DNA from: Streptosporangium saharense
GTDB taxonomy: Bacteria; Actinomycetota; Actinomycetes; Streptosporangiales; Streptosporangiaceae
DNA length: 64,000 nucleotides
Assembly (NCBI RefSeq): GCF_014203715.1
Contig: NZ_JACHJP010000006.1
Span: 124,001-188,000 of the forward strand
Direction of reading: 5' to 3'
The notes beneath the pieces were generated by a model that worked only from the letters and a program-made list of their open reading frames with translations, ran no database searches and was not told the origin of the DNA. This document shows, one piece after another, positions 7,784 through 17,437 of the stretch; within the stretch, counting starts at the first letter, position 1, and every line of letters starts with the position of its first letter. Made by a program: the position numbers and the translations under genes.

Positions 7784-8923
7784 GTGACAGCCGTCATCGC
7801 CGTGCTGCATGCCGAGGACGTGGCCCTTGAGTTCCTGTCCGTCCTGAGGCGACATGCCGAGGAGGACGTCGGGGTCGTCATCGGGCGTCCGGCCACCCGG
7901 GTGACCCTCCCCGGCGGCCTGTCCCTGCGGGAACGCCTCGAACTGCTCGCGCCGTTCGTCGCGCCGGGGGGCAACACCGCCGCCCTGCCCGGACCCGAGG
8001 AGGTCGCGGGCCTGCTGGGCGGGGCGCCGGGGGAGGTCTGGACCCACTCCCCGGCCGACCACCGTATCCGCAGGGCCAGGTTCGGCTGGACCGTCTCCAA
8101 AGCGCTGACGGGCAGGGCCGTGACGTACTCGGTCGGGGACAACCTGTTCCTGCAGACCGTGCCCGGCCACGTGGCGGGGCTCACCGGGGCCGAGGCCGCC
8201 GCGAAGATCGACTTCATCAACCGGCACGCGGGGGAGCTGCTGCGCAGCCGCGTGCCCGACCGGCTCGTCACCACCGACCGGGTGCCGGTGGTCGAGCGCT
8301 TCTTCACCGTGGACACAGAGCGGGCGAACCGCCTCTACGCGCTCATCTCCAGCCTGGGGGAGGACGCGGCCGTCGCCGACGACCCGTGGGAGTTCGGGCG
8401 CTCGCCGTACGAGGCGGACCGGCTGGACGCGACGGCGGCCTGGGTCGGGCGATGGTGCGCGCCGGGCGAGGGGCCGCTGGTTGAGGTCGGGGCCTGCGAG
8501 GGTGAATTGACCCGCAGGCTGGTCGGCAAGGGGTACACCGTCCAGGCGACCGAGCCGAACGCCTCCTTCCTGGCCAGGCTCAGGGAACGGGACCTGGGGG
8601 CCGAGCTGTCCCAGGAGAGCCTGGAGGAGCTGGCCGTCGGGCGGTCGAGGCCCGCGGCGGCCTACCTGCTGATCGAGATGCTCTACTACGACCAGGATCT
8701 CGCACTGCTCGACGACCTGCCGACCGACCGGATCCTGCTGGCGCTGGAGACGGAACGGCTCAACGACATGGTCTGGCCCTGGCTCAGGGAGCAGTCGGTC
8801 TGGCGGGTGGCCGAACGTGTCGAACTGGCCCCGCCGACGCTTGAGTTCGTCTGCGACGACCTTGCCTACCTGCGTAAACGGGGCAGTCGCGGGCTCGTGC
8901 TGACCAGGAACGGACAGGTGTGA
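7784..8923 (+). CDS. NodS-like SAM-dependent methyltransferase
   Basis: The C-terminal half (about residues 195-379) is a class I SAM methyltransferase: DPWEFGRSPYEADRLDA followed by the SAM loop LVEVGACEGELTRRL resembles NodS, which N-methylates a deacetylated amino sugar. The N-terminal 190 residues contain THSPADHRIRRA and may be a degenerate PIG-L-like domain; this is only a resemblance. I chose GTG 7784 (GGGGA just upstream) over GTG 7763. The stop overlaps the start of a PIG-L deacetylase, so a deacetylate-then-methylate pair acting on an amino sugar or N-acyl intermediate is plausible. The substrate is not known. Confidence 0.75.
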   Translation: MTAVIAVLHAEDVALEFLSVLRRHAEEDVGVVIGRPATRVTLPGGLSLRERLELLAPFVAPGGNTAALPGPEEVAGLLGGAPGEVWTHSPADHRIRRARFGWTVSKALTGRAVTYSVGDNLFLQTVPGHVAGLTGAEAAAKIDFINRHAGELLRSRVPDRLVTTDRVPVVERFFTVDTERANRLYALISSLGEDAAVADDPWEFGRSPYEADRLDATAAWVGRWCAPGEGPLVEVGACEGELTRRLVGKGYTVQATEPNASFLARLRERDLGAELSQESLEELAVGRSRPAAAYLLIEMLYYDQDLALLDDLPTDRILLALETERLNDMVWPWLREQSVWRVAERVELAPPTLEFVCDDLAYLRKRGSRGLVLTRNGQV

Positions 8924-9648
8924 TGAGCTGGCGGACGATCGTGGTCTCCCCGCACTTCGACGACGCGGCCATGTCGGTCGCGGGCGTGCTCGCCAGGGAC
9001 GAGGGGCCCTCGGTGATCGTCACGGTGCTCGGCGGCGCCGCGGCGGAGCGGGAGTCGGCCTGGGACCGGCTGTGCGGGTTCGGCTCCGCTGAGGAGACGG
9101 CCAGGGAACGGCTCGCCGAGGACGCCAGGGCGTGCGAGGTGCTCGGCGCCGACCAGGTGGCGCTGGACTATCCCGACGTGCCCGCGCGGGCGCTGCCGCT
9201 GCCCGGCCTGACGGACTTCCTCGCCGCCAACGTCACGCCGGACACCCGGGTGCTGGTCCCGATGGGCATCGGCAACGCCGACCACGAGGCGGTCCGTGAC
9301 CGGGCCCTCGACGCGCTGCGCGGGCTCGGCGCGGGGGAGGTCCTGGCCTACGCCGACCTGCCCTACGCCTCCGCGGCCCGCGAGTGGGGCACCTCGCAGG
9401 CCGCGGAGGCGCTGGCGGACAGGCGGCCGGTGCTGGCGCTCGCCGAGCGGCACCGGCTGCGTCCCGAGCCGCCGGTACGGCTCAGCGAACGGGAGTGGGC
9501 GCTCAAACGGCGCGCCGTCCTGTCCTACGCCTCGCAGATCGCGCCACTGGCCTGCGAGTACGGGGAGTTCGTCGCGATGCCGGGGCCGTTGCAGCACGAG
9601 CTGCTGTGGACCCTCGAAGAAGAGGGCGCGGAGACGAACTCACGGTGA
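8923..9648 (+). CDS. PIG-L/LmbE-family zinc deacetylase
   Basis: This zinc-dependent N-deacetylase has the family motif PHFDD (SPHFDDAAMS, residues about 9-18) and a later NADHEAV histidine motif. The family removes acetyl groups from GlcNAc-type sugars, mycothiol precursors and some antibiotics. The ATG overlaps the methyltransferase stop by one base; a GTG three bases earlier is also possible. The length of 241 residues is usual. It ends four bases from the convergent GH3 gene. A role in tailoring the peptide, or in handling sugars released by the GH3 enzymes, is inference. Confidence 0.85.
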   Translation: MSWRTIVVSPHFDDAAMSVAGVLARDEGPSVIVTVLGGAAAERESAWDRLCGFGSAEETARERLAEDARACEVLGADQVALDYPDVPARALPLPGLTDFLAANVTPDTRVLVPMGIGNADHEAVRDRALDALRGLGAGEVLAYADLPYASAAREWGTSQAAEALADRRPVLALAERHRLRPEPPVRLSEREWALKRRAVLSYASQIAPLACEYGEFVAMPGPLQHELLWTLEEEGAETNSR

Positions 9649-9652
9649 ACTC

Positions 9653-11167
9653 TCAGGCGGGGGCCAGGCCCGTCACGGCGGTCCTGCCGGAGAGCAGTTC
9701 GGCCACGGCCTGGCCAGAGGCGGTCGTCGCGCCGTGGGTGGTGATGTGCGCGCCCCCCGGCGTGAGCGGCCCCGGCAGGCCCATCTCGACCACGATCGCG
9801 TCGGGGCGCCGGGCGAGCAGGGCGTCGAGCCCCGCGGAGACCCAGGCGTGACGGTGGGCGTCGCGGACCACGACCACCAGCGGGCGACCGTCGGCGGGCA
9901 CGGGAAGCGGGTCCTCTGGGCCGAGCCGTACGCCGTCGGTGCCGGGAAGCAGCGCGGCCAGCGGCTCCGCGACGCCCCACGGGGTGACCCGGTCGATGGC
10001 GATGTTGGTCTCGGAGACGAACTCGACAACCTGCGGCGCCGTGACGAGCGGGAAGCCCTCGCCACGGACCCGCAGGGCGCGCCTGGCCGCGGCCAGACCG
10101 GAGGGGTCGGACTCCGTCCCGCCGGTGACCCAGGTCGCCCCGCGCTGCTCGGCCGACCACGCGGCCAGGCGGCGCACCCGCTCGGCGGCGTCGGCCAGGC
10201 GCTCCTCGGGCAGCGTGCCGTCGATCACCGCGGCCATGATGGCGTTGCGCATGAACCCGACGACGCCCGCGCCCTTGCGCTCACCGCCGACGCAGATGGC
10301 GTCGGCCCCGGCCGCCAGGGCGCGCACCGCGGCGCCGGTCACGCCGTAGCGCTCGGCGACCGAGGGCATCTCGACGGCGTCGGTCACGATCAGGCCGTCG
10401 AAGCCGAGCTCCTCGCGCAGCAGCCCGACCAGCAGCCGGTGGCTCAGCGTCGCCGGGAACTCGGTGTCGTAGGCGGGCACCAGCAGGTGACCGGTCATCA
10501 CGGCCCGCACCCCGGCCTCGATGGCGGTCCGGTACGGCGGAAGCGTGGTCGCGGCGAGCTCCTCTGCCGAGTAGGAGACCGTCGGCAGGTCGTTGTGGGA
10601 GTCGACGGCGGTGGCGCCGTGCCCGGGGAAGTGCTTGGCGCAGGCCGCGACCCCGGACGCCTGGAGGCCGGTGACCCAGGCCGCGGCGTGCCGGGCGACC
10701 AGCCACGGGTCGGAGCCGAAGGCACGGGTGCCGACGACCGGGTTGTCCAGGTCGGAGTTGACGTCGATCACGGGGGCGTAGTTGAGGGTGACGCCCGCCC
10801 GCGCCAGGTCGGCGCCGATCCCACGGGCCACCAGCTCGGTCAGCTCGGGGTCGTCGACCGCGCCCAGGGCGAGGTTGCCCGGGCGGGAGCTGCCGGTGAG
10901 GGCCTCAAGGCGGGTGACGTCCCCGCCCTCCTCGTCGGTGGCGATCACCACGTCCGGGTTCTCCGCCCGCAGCGCGGCCGTCAGCGCTCTGATCTGGGGA
11001 CCGTCCACCAGGTTCCTGGAGTAGAGAGCCACCCCGCCGAGCCCCTCGGAGAGCCGTCTGCGCAGCCAGTCGGGCACCTCGGTCCCCACGAAGCCCGGCT
11101 GCAGCACGGTGTCCGCAAGCTTGGCCAGCTCGGGACTCGCGCCACTCAGGCCCCCGCGAACGCTCAT
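9653..11167 (-). CDS. Glycoside hydrolase family 3 beta-N-acetylhexosaminidase (NagZ-like), copy 1
   Basis: This 504-residue enzyme should cleave terminal beta-N-acetylglucosamine. It has the NagZ signature KHFPGHGATAVDSH (catalytic His/Asp loop) and a nucleophile region VTDAVEM. About 160 residues follow the barrel and resemble the second domain of Streptomyces GH3 hexosaminidases. No signal peptide is visible, so it should act in the cytoplasm. I chose ATG 11167 because GGAGG precedes it; an upstream in-frame start lies in the promoter. It faces the NRPS1 operon across an operator-bearing gap and is paralogous to the GH3 gene at 23.3-24.8 kb. Confidence 0.88.
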   Translation of the reverse strand: MSVRGGLSGASPELAKLADTVLQPGFVGTEVPDWLRRRLSEGLGGVALYSRNLVDGPQIRALTAALRAENPDVVIATDEEGGDVTRLEALTGSSRPGNLALGAVDDPELTELVARGIGADLARAGVTLNYAPVIDVNSDLDNPVVGTRAFGSDPWLVARHAAAWVTGLQASGVAACAKHFPGHGATAVDSHNDLPTVSYSAEELAATTLPPYRTAIEAGVRAVMTGHLLVPAYDTEFPATLSHRLLVGLLREELGFDGLIVTDAVEMPSVAERYGVTGAAVRALAAGADAICVGGERKGAGVVGFMRNAIMAAVIDGTLPEERLADAAERVRRLAAWSAEQRGATWVTGGTESDPSGLAAARRALRVRGEGFPLVTAPQVVEFVSETNIAIDRVTPWGVAEPLAALLPGTDGVRLGPEDPLPVPADGRPLVVVVRDAHRHAWVSAGLDALLARRPDAIVVEMGLPGPLTPGGAHITTHGATTASGQAVAELLSGRTAVTGLAPA

Positions 11168-11247
11168 CAACGCCTCCGTATTTTCAACATCGTCTTTCGC
11201 TTGTTTCAGACGTACCACATGTGTAGCATTCGGGTTGCGTAATTAGA

Positions 11248-11264
11248 CAGGAAACTTTACTAAT
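11248..11264. promoter_or_regulatory. Shared operator copy 3, between GH3 copy 1 and the NRPS1 operon
   Basis: CAGGAAACTTTACTAAT is the clearest copy of the shared motif and is followed by a half-site AAGGTTTCCTT at 11268-11278. It lies between two divergent transcription units and could control both. The rest of the 301-base gap (11265-11468) is a GC-rich leader of the NRPS1 operon in which I see no gene. Confidence 0.7.
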
Positions 11265-11468
11265 AAAAGGTTTCCTTGCGGTCCTATGCCCGTGTCGCCT
11301 GCCCGAAGACAAGTCACCCACGAGGGAGACGGACCGGATGTCGCACACCCGCTCCGCACCGTCGTCTCCCCTCGTCGCAGCGCTGCCCTCTCGCACGTCC
11401 CCGGGTCCCTTTCCTGTGGGAGCCGGGCCACAAGAGCCGGTCAAGACCGAACCTGAGGAGGAGTCCCC

Positions 11469-11753
11469 GTGACCGACCTGTTCTCCCCGGCCAAGGAAAC
11501 CGAGCCCCTGGACCGGGAGGACCCGGCGATCGCCGAAGTACGCGAGATCTGGCAGGAGGTCCTGCGCATCGACGACATCGGTCCCGACGAGGACCTCTAC
11601 GACCTCGGCGGCCACTCGCTGACCATCACGCAGATCATCGCCAGGGCCCGCCGCAGGCTGGGCGTCGAGGTCTCCCTGGACGTCTTCTTCGACAATCCCA
11701 CCGTCGCGGGCATGGCCGAGGAGGTCACCCGGCTGCGGGGAGAGCAGGCGTGA
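11469..11753 (+). CDS. Stand-alone carrier protein 1
   Basis: This 94-residue acyl/peptidyl carrier protein has the phosphopantetheine site DLGGHSLTITQIIAR, with the Ser near residue 48. It starts at GTG with a strong GAGGAGGAG site. The region from DLGGHS to NPTVAGM is nearly the same as in the carrier at 47.4 kb, so the two probably arose by duplication. The stop overlaps the NRPS1 start as GTGA. It is likely to present an acyl or aminoacyl group to the NRPS1 condensation domain. Confidence 0.9.
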   Translation: MTDLFSPAKETEPLDREDPAIAEVREIWQEVLRIDDIGPDEDLYDLGGHSLTITQIIARARRRLGVEVSLDVFFDNPTVAGMAEEVTRLRGEQA

Positions 11754-14700
11754 ACGCCCTCCCCTCCGCGGCCTCCGCTGTCTCCGCTGTCTCCGCGCAC
11801 GGGCTGTCCCCCGCGCAGGAACGGATGTGGTTCCTCGACCGGCTCTCCCCGGGGAACGGGGCCCACAACATGGTCGTCTGCGAGCGGCTGACCGGGCCGC
11901 TCGACGCCGGGGCCCTGGAACGGGCGCTGAGCGAGGTCGTCGCCAGGCACGAGGCGCTGCGCACCGTCTTCCCCGAGCGGGAGGGCGTCCCGGCGGCCAG
12001 GGTGCTCGCCCCCGAGCCCGTGGCCGTCGAGCGCCTCGACGCCGGGGGTGAGCCGTCCCCCGAGCTTCTCGCCGAGTACAGCAACCGGCCCTTCGACCTG
12101 GTCACGGGGCCGATGCTGCGCGCGGCCCTGATCCGCGTGGGGCCCGAGGAGCACATCCTCCACCTGGTCGTGCACCACATCGCGGGGGACGCCTGGTCGA
12201 TCGAGCAGATCCTCTTCCCCGAGCTGACCGCGCTGTACTCCGCCTTCCTCGCGGGACGGCCCTCGCCGCTGGAGCCGCCGCGACGCCATCACGCCGACCA
12301 CGTGCGGGAGCAGCGCGAGCGCCTCGCCGACGTCGCGGGCCCGGTGCGGGAGCTCGACGGTGTCCCCGCGCTCGAACTGCCGACCGACAGGCCACGGCCC
12401 GCCGTACGGACGACCGAGGGGGACCTGGTGATCCACCGCGTCCCGATCGGGCTGTGGCGGCGGGTCACCGAGCTGGCCAGGGCCGAGCGGTGCACCCCGT
12501 TCATGGTGCTGCTGGCCGCCTACCAGGTCCTGCTGTCGCGCTACAGCGGCCAGGAGGACTTCTGCGTCGGCACCCCCGTCGCAGGACGCGACCTCCAGGA
12601 GGACGAGGAGGTCTTCGGTCTTTTCATCAACACCCTGGCCCTGCGTGCCGACCTCGGGGGTGACCCGACCTTCAGGGAGCTTCTCAAGCGGGTACGGCGC
12701 CGCGCCTTCACCATGTACGGCCACGCCGGGGTGCCCTTCGAGCGGCTGGTGGCCGAGCTCCGGCTCGGCGGGGACCCGGCCAGGACCCCGCTGATCCAGA
12801 CGATGCTGACGCTCGGCAACCCCGACGGGGGCTCGCTCGACCTGGAGGGGCTGCGCGCCGAGCCGGTGGTCTCCGGGCTGGTCTCGGCCAAGTTCGACCT
12901 GTCGCTGAGCGTGGTCGTCTTCCCCGACCACCTGCGGCTCATGTTTGACTACAGCACGGCCCTGTACGACCGGGAGACCGTCGAGCGGATGGCCGTCCAC
13001 CTGGAGACGCTGCTCGGCTCCGTCACCGCGGCCCCGGGCAGCCGCCTGTCCGAGCTGGAGATCCTGCCGGAGGCCGAGCGCGCGGCCCTGCTCGGCGAGC
13101 CCCCCGAGGAGCTGGCCTGGGAGGCGGGCGCTCTCCTGCTCGACCACCTGGTCGCCAGGCAGGCCGCCCGCACCCCGGAGGCGCCCGCCGTCGTCACCCC
13201 GGAGTCGACGCTCACCTACGGCGACCTCGACCGGGCCGCCGACGCCGTCGCCGCGCGACTACGTCCCCTGCTCAACCCGTCGCGGAGAGTCGGGCTCGCG
13301 CTGACCGCGAGCCCCGAGGCGATCGTCGCCCTCCTCGGTGTCCTCAAGACGGGCGCCGCGTACGTGCCGCTCGACCCCGCCCAGCCCGCCGAACGGCTGG
13401 CCGCGCTGGTCGAGGACGCGGGGGTGGCCGTGGTGATCGCGGACGAGGCCGGGTTCGCCGGGCTGACCGGGACGGTCGTCACCCGTGCCGACCTCGCCGC
13501 CTGGACCGCCGAGGCCCCCTCCGCGTCTGTGAGGACCACCCTCAGGCACCCGGACCAGGCCGCCTACGTGATCTACACCTCCGGCTCGACCGGCAGCCCC
13601 AAGGGCGTGGTCGTCGGGCACCGTACGCTGTCCCACCTGGCCAGGTCCTTCCGCGACCTGCACGGTTTCGGGCCGGGGGAGCGGGTGCTCATGGTCCCGC
13701 CGCTCAGCTTCGACGCCTCGGCCGGGGACGTCTTCCCCGCGCTGATCAGCGGCGCCGCCCTGGTGCTGCACCCGGACCCCGCCTCGCTGACCGGGCCCGC
13801 CCTCGCCGCGCTGTGCGACGAGCTCTCGGTCACCATGGTCGACACCGCCTGCGCGCTGTGGCAGCAGTGGGTCGAGGAACTCGACCGGGAGGGCCTGCGG
13901 CCCGGCAAGTCGTTGACCACGATGATGGTCGGCGGCGAGAGCGTCCCGGTCGCGCGGCTGCGGACCTGGGCCGGGCTGACCGGGGGCCGGGTGGCCTTCC
14001 ACAACCACTACGGGCCGACGGAGGCCACCGTCTGCGCCACCTCCTACCGCACGCTGGACGGCTCGGAGGTGGACGCGCCCCACCTGCCGATCGGTACGGC
14101 GCTGCCGCACACCCGTGTCTACGTGCTCGACCGGCACGGCAACCCGGCGCCGACCGGCGTGCCCGGGGAGGTGCACATCGGCGGGGAGTGCCTGGCCCAC
14201 GGCTATCTCGGCCGTCCGGGGCTGACCGCGGAGCGCTTCCTGCCCGACCCGTTCTCGCCTCGGGCCGGGGCCAGGATGTACGCGACGGGGGACCTGGCCA
14301 GGTGGCTGCCCGACGGCAACCTGGACTTCCTCGGCAGGACCGACCGGCAGGTGAAGGTCAACGGCGCCAGGATCGAGCCCGGCGAGGTCGAGGCCGCGTG
14401 CCTGGCCCACCCCGGGATCCGCGAGGCCGTCGTCGTCGCCGGGGCGGGACGGCTGGTCGCCTACCTCGTCGGGGAACTGGTCGGCCTCGCCCGGCTGCGG
14501 GCCTTCCTGGCGGGCAGGCTGCCCGGCTACATGCTGCCCGGGGCCGTCGTCATGCTCCCGGCGCTGCCGCTCACCCCGCACGGCAAGATCGACCACCGGG
14601 CGCTGCCCGAACCGGATGGACGCTCGGCTCCGCCGTACGAGGCGCCGAGGACGGGCACCGAACGGGAGCTGGCCGCGATCTGGGCGGGGCTGCTGGGCGG

Positions 14701-16021
14701 CGAGCCGGGGCGCGGGGACAACTTCTTCGACCTGGGCGGCACCTCGCTGCTCGTCCCGAGGGTCGTCTCGGGGATCACCGCCAGGCTCGGGGTCACGGTG
14801 CCGATGGGCGAGGTCTTCGCGGCCCCCGACCTGGCGGGGCTGGCCGAGCTCGTCAACGGCGGGTCCGTCGAGGACGTGGACCTGCGGGCCGAGGCGGTCC
14901 TGCCCTCCGACGTCGTGCCCGGGGGGCCGCTCGTCACGGGGCCGCCGCGGCGGGTGCTGCTCACCGGCGCCACCGGGTTCCTGGGCGCCTACCTGCTGGC
15001 CGAGCTGCTGGGCCGTACCGGGGCGGACGTCCACTGCCTGGTCAGGGGGGACGCGCCGGAGGAGCGGCTGCGCGCCGGGCTGGAGCGCTACGGGCTGTGG
15101 GAGGAGTCCTTCGCGGGGCGGATCGTCGTCGAGTCGGGTGACCTGGGCCTGCCCGGTCTCGGGCTGCCGGAGGGGCGCTTCGCCGAGCTGGCCGCCACTG
15201 TCGATCTCGTCGTGCACAACGGGGCCGTGGTCAACTTCGCTCTGCCGTACCGGAGCCTGCGGGCGGCCAACGTGGACGGCCTCGTCGAGGTGCTGCGCCT
15301 TTCGGTCGGCGGCGGCAGGACCGTCCCCGTCCACCTGGTCTCGACGCTCGGCGTCCACCTGACGCCCGGTGAGCGCACGGTCAGGGAGCGGGACCCGCTG
15401 CCCGACCCGGAGCCGCTCACCCTCGGCTACGACCGGAGCAAGTGGGTCGCCGACCGGATCGCCGGGCAGGCGCGCGAGGCCGGGCTGCCGGTCTCCATCC
15501 ACCGCCCCGCGAGGATCTCCGCCGACAGCCGCACGGGGAAGGCCGCGCACGACGACTTCCTCGGCAGGTTCTTCGAGACCTGCGCGCGTCTCGGCTCGGT
15601 GCCCGACGGGGAACGGCTGGACATGGCGCCGGTCGACCATGTCGCGGCGGCGATCGTCCACCTGGCGCTGGAGGGGGCCGTCGGCGACTTCCACCACCAC
15701 AACCCCCGCCTGCTGCGCCCCGCCGTACTGGCCGAGGGGCTCGCGGAACGCGGTTTCCCGGTACGGCTGACGCCCGGCGACGAGTGGCGCAGGCTCGCCA
15801 GGGACCGGGTCGCGGTCGGCGACGACCTGCCGATCGGCCTCTACCCGGCCTTCATCGCCGAGTACGGCGGGCAGGCCGGTCCCTCCTTCGACTGCTCGGC
15901 GACCGAGGAGAGGCTCGCCCCGGCGGGGCTGGTCTGCCCGCCCGCGGACGCCGTGCTGCTCGGCCGCTACCTGGACCACTACGTGGCCTCAGGGGTGCTC
16001 GTGGGGGGCCGTCGTGGATAG
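11750..16021 (+). CDS. NRPS1: C-A-T-reductase module
   Basis: This 1,423-residue cytoplasmic synthetase has one module and a reductive release domain. In order: condensation (HHIAGDAW near 141; the usual DG is DA), adenylation (about 455-960, core YTSGSTGSPKG near 608), carrier (DLGGTSLL near 997) and thioester reductase (TGATGFLGAYL near 1071, YDRSK near 1226). Aligning by eye to GrsA gives the specificity code DAGDMGHVCK, which I cannot assign; it does not match the common codes I know. Release by NAD(P)H reduction would give an aldehyde, imine or alcohol. The start is GTG 11750, overlapping the carrier gene. It is followed by an exporter and tailoring enzymes. Confidence 0.93.
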   Translation: MNALPSAASAVSAVSAHGLSPAQERMWFLDRLSPGNGAHNMVVCERLTGPLDAGALERALSEVVARHEALRTVFPEREGVPAARVLAPEPVAVERLDAGGEPSPELLAEYSNRPFDLVTGPMLRAALIRVGPEEHILHLVVHHIAGDAWSIEQILFPELTALYSAFLAGRPSPLEPPRRHHADHVREQRERLADVAGPVRELDGVPALELPTDRPRPAVRTTEGDLVIHRVPIGLWRRVTELARAERCTPFMVLLAAYQVLLSRYSGQEDFCVGTPVAGRDLQEDEEVFGLFINTLALRADLGGDPTFRELLKRVRRRAFTMYGHAGVPFERLVAELRLGGDPARTPLIQTMLTLGNPDGGSLDLEGLRAEPVVSGLVSAKFDLSLSVVVFPDHLRLMFDYSTALYDRETVERMAVHLETLLGSVTAAPGSRLSELEILPEAERAALLGEPPEELAWEAGALLLDHLVARQAARTPEAPAVVTPESTLTYGDLDRAADAVAARLRPLLNPSRRVGLALTASPEAIVALLGVLKTGAAYVPLDPAQPAERLAALVEDAGVAVVIADEAGFAGLTGTVVTRADLAAWTAEAPSASVRTTLRHPDQAAYVIYTSGSTGSPKGVVVGHRTLSHLARSFRDLHGFGPGERVLMVPPLSFDASAGDVFPALISGAALVLHPDPASLTGPALAALCDELSVTMVDTACALWQQWVEELDREGLRPGKSLTTMMVGGESVPVARLRTWAGLTGGRVAFHNHYGPTEATVCATSYRTLDGSEVDAPHLPIGTALPHTRVYVLDRHGNPAPTGVPGEVHIGGECLAHGYLGRPGLTAERFLPDPFSPRAGARMYATGDLARWLPDGNLDFLGRTDRQVKVNGARIEPGEVEAACLAHPGIREAVVVAGAGRLVAYLVGELVGLARLRAFLAGRLPGYMLPGAVVMLPALPLTPHGKIDHRALPEPDGRSAPPYEAPRTGTERELAAIWAGLLGGEPGRGDNFFDLGGTSLLVPRVVSGITARLGVTVPMGEVFAAPDLAGLAELVNGGSVEDVDLRAEAVLPSDVVPGGPLVTGPPRRVLLTGATGFLGAYLLAELLGRTGADVHCLVRGDAPEERLRAGLERYGLWEESFAGRIVVESGDLGLPGLGLPEGRFAELAATVDLVVHNGAVVNFALPYRSLRAANVDGLVEVLRLSVGGGRTVPVHLVSTLGVHLTPGERTVRERDPLPDPEPLTLGYDRSKWVADRIAGQAREAGLPVSIHRPARISADSRTGKAAHDDFLGRFFETCARLGSVPDGERLDMAPVDHVAAAIVHLALEGAVGDFHHHNPRLLRPAVLAEGLAERGFPVRLTPGDEWRRLARDRVAVGDDLPIGLYPAFIAEYGGQAGPSFDCSATEERLAPAGLVCPPADAVLLGRYLDHYVASGVLVGGRRG

Positions 16022-17339
16022 CGGTGTGCGCAGGTTCGTCGTCATCTGGGCCGCGCAGCTGCTGTCGATCATCGGTTCGAGCCTGACCGGGTTCGTGCTC
16101 GGGGTGTGGGTCTACCAGCGCACCGGTTCCGCGACCCAGTTCACGTTGATCATGCTCTGCGCGGTGCTGCCCGAGGTGCTGCTGTCGCAGCTCGCCGGGG
16201 CGACGGCCGACCGCCTCGACCGCAGGCGGCTGCTGATGGCCGCCGACGCCGGGGCCGCCGTGGTGACCCTGGCGCTTGCCGTACTGCTGGCGACCGGTTC
16301 GCTGCAGGTCTGGCACGTCTACGTGGTCACGACCGCGGGGGCCGTCTGCGGGACGTTCCACATGGCCGCCTACCACGCGATGATGCCGTTGATCATGCCG
16401 AGCAGGCACCTGGGCCGGGCCAACGGCCTGATGCAGGTCGCCGACGCGGTCCACATCGCGGCCCCGCTGCTCGCGGGCACGCTGCTGGTGACGGTCGGCG
16501 TCACCGGCGTCGTGGTGATCGACCTGGTGACGTTCCTGGTCACGACGGCGGTCATGTTCGCCGTACGGCCGCCGCGCGAGGCCACCCGTCCCGGCGCGGT
16601 CGTCGCTCCCGAGCCGCTCCGCGGCGACCTCGTCTTCGGCTGGCGTCACCTGCGGGCCAGGCCGGGGCTGCTCCTGCTGGTCGCGCTGCTGGCCGCGCAC
16701 AACCTGCTCTTCGGCGCCTCCGGCGTGCTGGTCCAGCCGCTCATCCTGTCGTTCGGCTCCCCGGCCGTGCTCGGCGCGCTGATGTTCGCCGGGGGCGCGG
16801 GCGTCTTCGCCGGAGGGCTGGTGCTGAGCGCCTGGGGCGGTCCCCGGCGCAGGGTGCGGGGCGTCGTGGCGTTCATGGCGCTCGGCGGGGTGCTGCTCGC
16901 GCTGCACAGCCTGGCGCCCTCGCCGTGGCTGATCGCGGTCGTGGCGCCCGCCTTCCTGTTCACGCTGCCGTTCGTGCAGGGCACGGCGATGACCGTGCTC
17001 CAGGCCAAGACGGAGCCCGCCGCGCTCGGCCGGGTGCTCAGCACCGTGCGGACCCTCACCCAGACGGCGACCGTGCTCGCCTACCTGGCCGCGGGCCCGC
17101 TCGCCGACCGGGTCCTCGAACCCGCGATGGCCCCCGGCGGCGCTCTGGCGGACGTCCTGGGCGGGGTGATCGGCACCGGCCCAGGGCGGGGCATCGCTGC
17201 CGTCTTCCTCCTGTCCGGCCTGGGGCTGCTGGTCCTGGCCCCGCTGCTGTATCTCCAGCCCCGCCTGCGCGGGGTCGAGGCCGAACTTCCCGACGCGCGT
17301 CCCGAGTCCGATCCCGAACGGGCCGCCCAGACCGTGTGA
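16014..17339 (+). CDS. MFS exporter
   Basis: This membrane protein of 441 residues has about 12 hydrophobic segments and the MFS loop ADRLDRRRLL after helix 2. It is of the kind often placed beside NRPS genes. It shares blocks such as GGALADVLGG and IGTGPGRG with the transporter domain fused to NRPS3, so the two exporters are relatives. The GTG start overlaps the NRPS1 stop by eight bases. It probably exports the product or an intermediate; direction and substrate are inferred. Confidence 0.9.
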   Translation: MDSGVRRFVVIWAAQLLSIIGSSLTGFVLGVWVYQRTGSATQFTLIMLCAVLPEVLLSQLAGATADRLDRRRLLMAADAGAAVVTLALAVLLATGSLQVWHVYVVTTAGAVCGTFHMAAYHAMMPLIMPSRHLGRANGLMQVADAVHIAAPLLAGTLLVTVGVTGVVVIDLVTFLVTTAVMFAVRPPREATRPGAVVAPEPLRGDLVFGWRHLRARPGLLLLVALLAAHNLLFGASGVLVQPLILSFGSPAVLGALMFAGGAGVFAGGLVLSAWGGPRRRVRGVVAFMALGGVLLALHSLAPSPWLIAVVAPAFLFTLPFVQGTAMTVLQAKTEPAALGRVLSTVRTLTQTATVLAYLAAGPLADRVLEPAMAPGGALADVLGGVIGTGPGRGIAAVFLLSGLGLLVLAPLLYLQPRLRGVEAELPDARPESDPERAAQTV

Positions 17340-17385
17340 CCCGCCCCGGACGGGGGCGAGGAGCCGTACGCCGAGCAAGTCCTGC

Positions 17386-17425
17386 CATGTCGTGACATGT
17401 CGTGCTAAGTCGTGCTAAGTCGTGC
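17386..17425 (+). repeat. Four tandem 10-bp repeats before the methyltransferase
   Basis: The units CATGTCGTGA, CATGTCGTGC, TAAGTCGTGC and TAAGTCGTGC follow one another without gaps, ending 12 bases before the methyltransferase start and next to its AAGGAG site. They may affect translation or bind a protein; slippage of a short repeat is an equal explanation. Confidence 0.8.
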
Positions 17426-17437
17426 AAGGAGATAGCG

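Noticed and set aside
13259-15979. Very long open frame on the minus strand opposite NRPS1 (also similar frames opposite NRPS2 and NRPS3)
   Set aside because: High-GC coding DNA with G/C third positions leaves antisense frames open. The translation is Gly/Arg/Gln-rich without motifs, and the sense strand has unmistakable NRPS domains.
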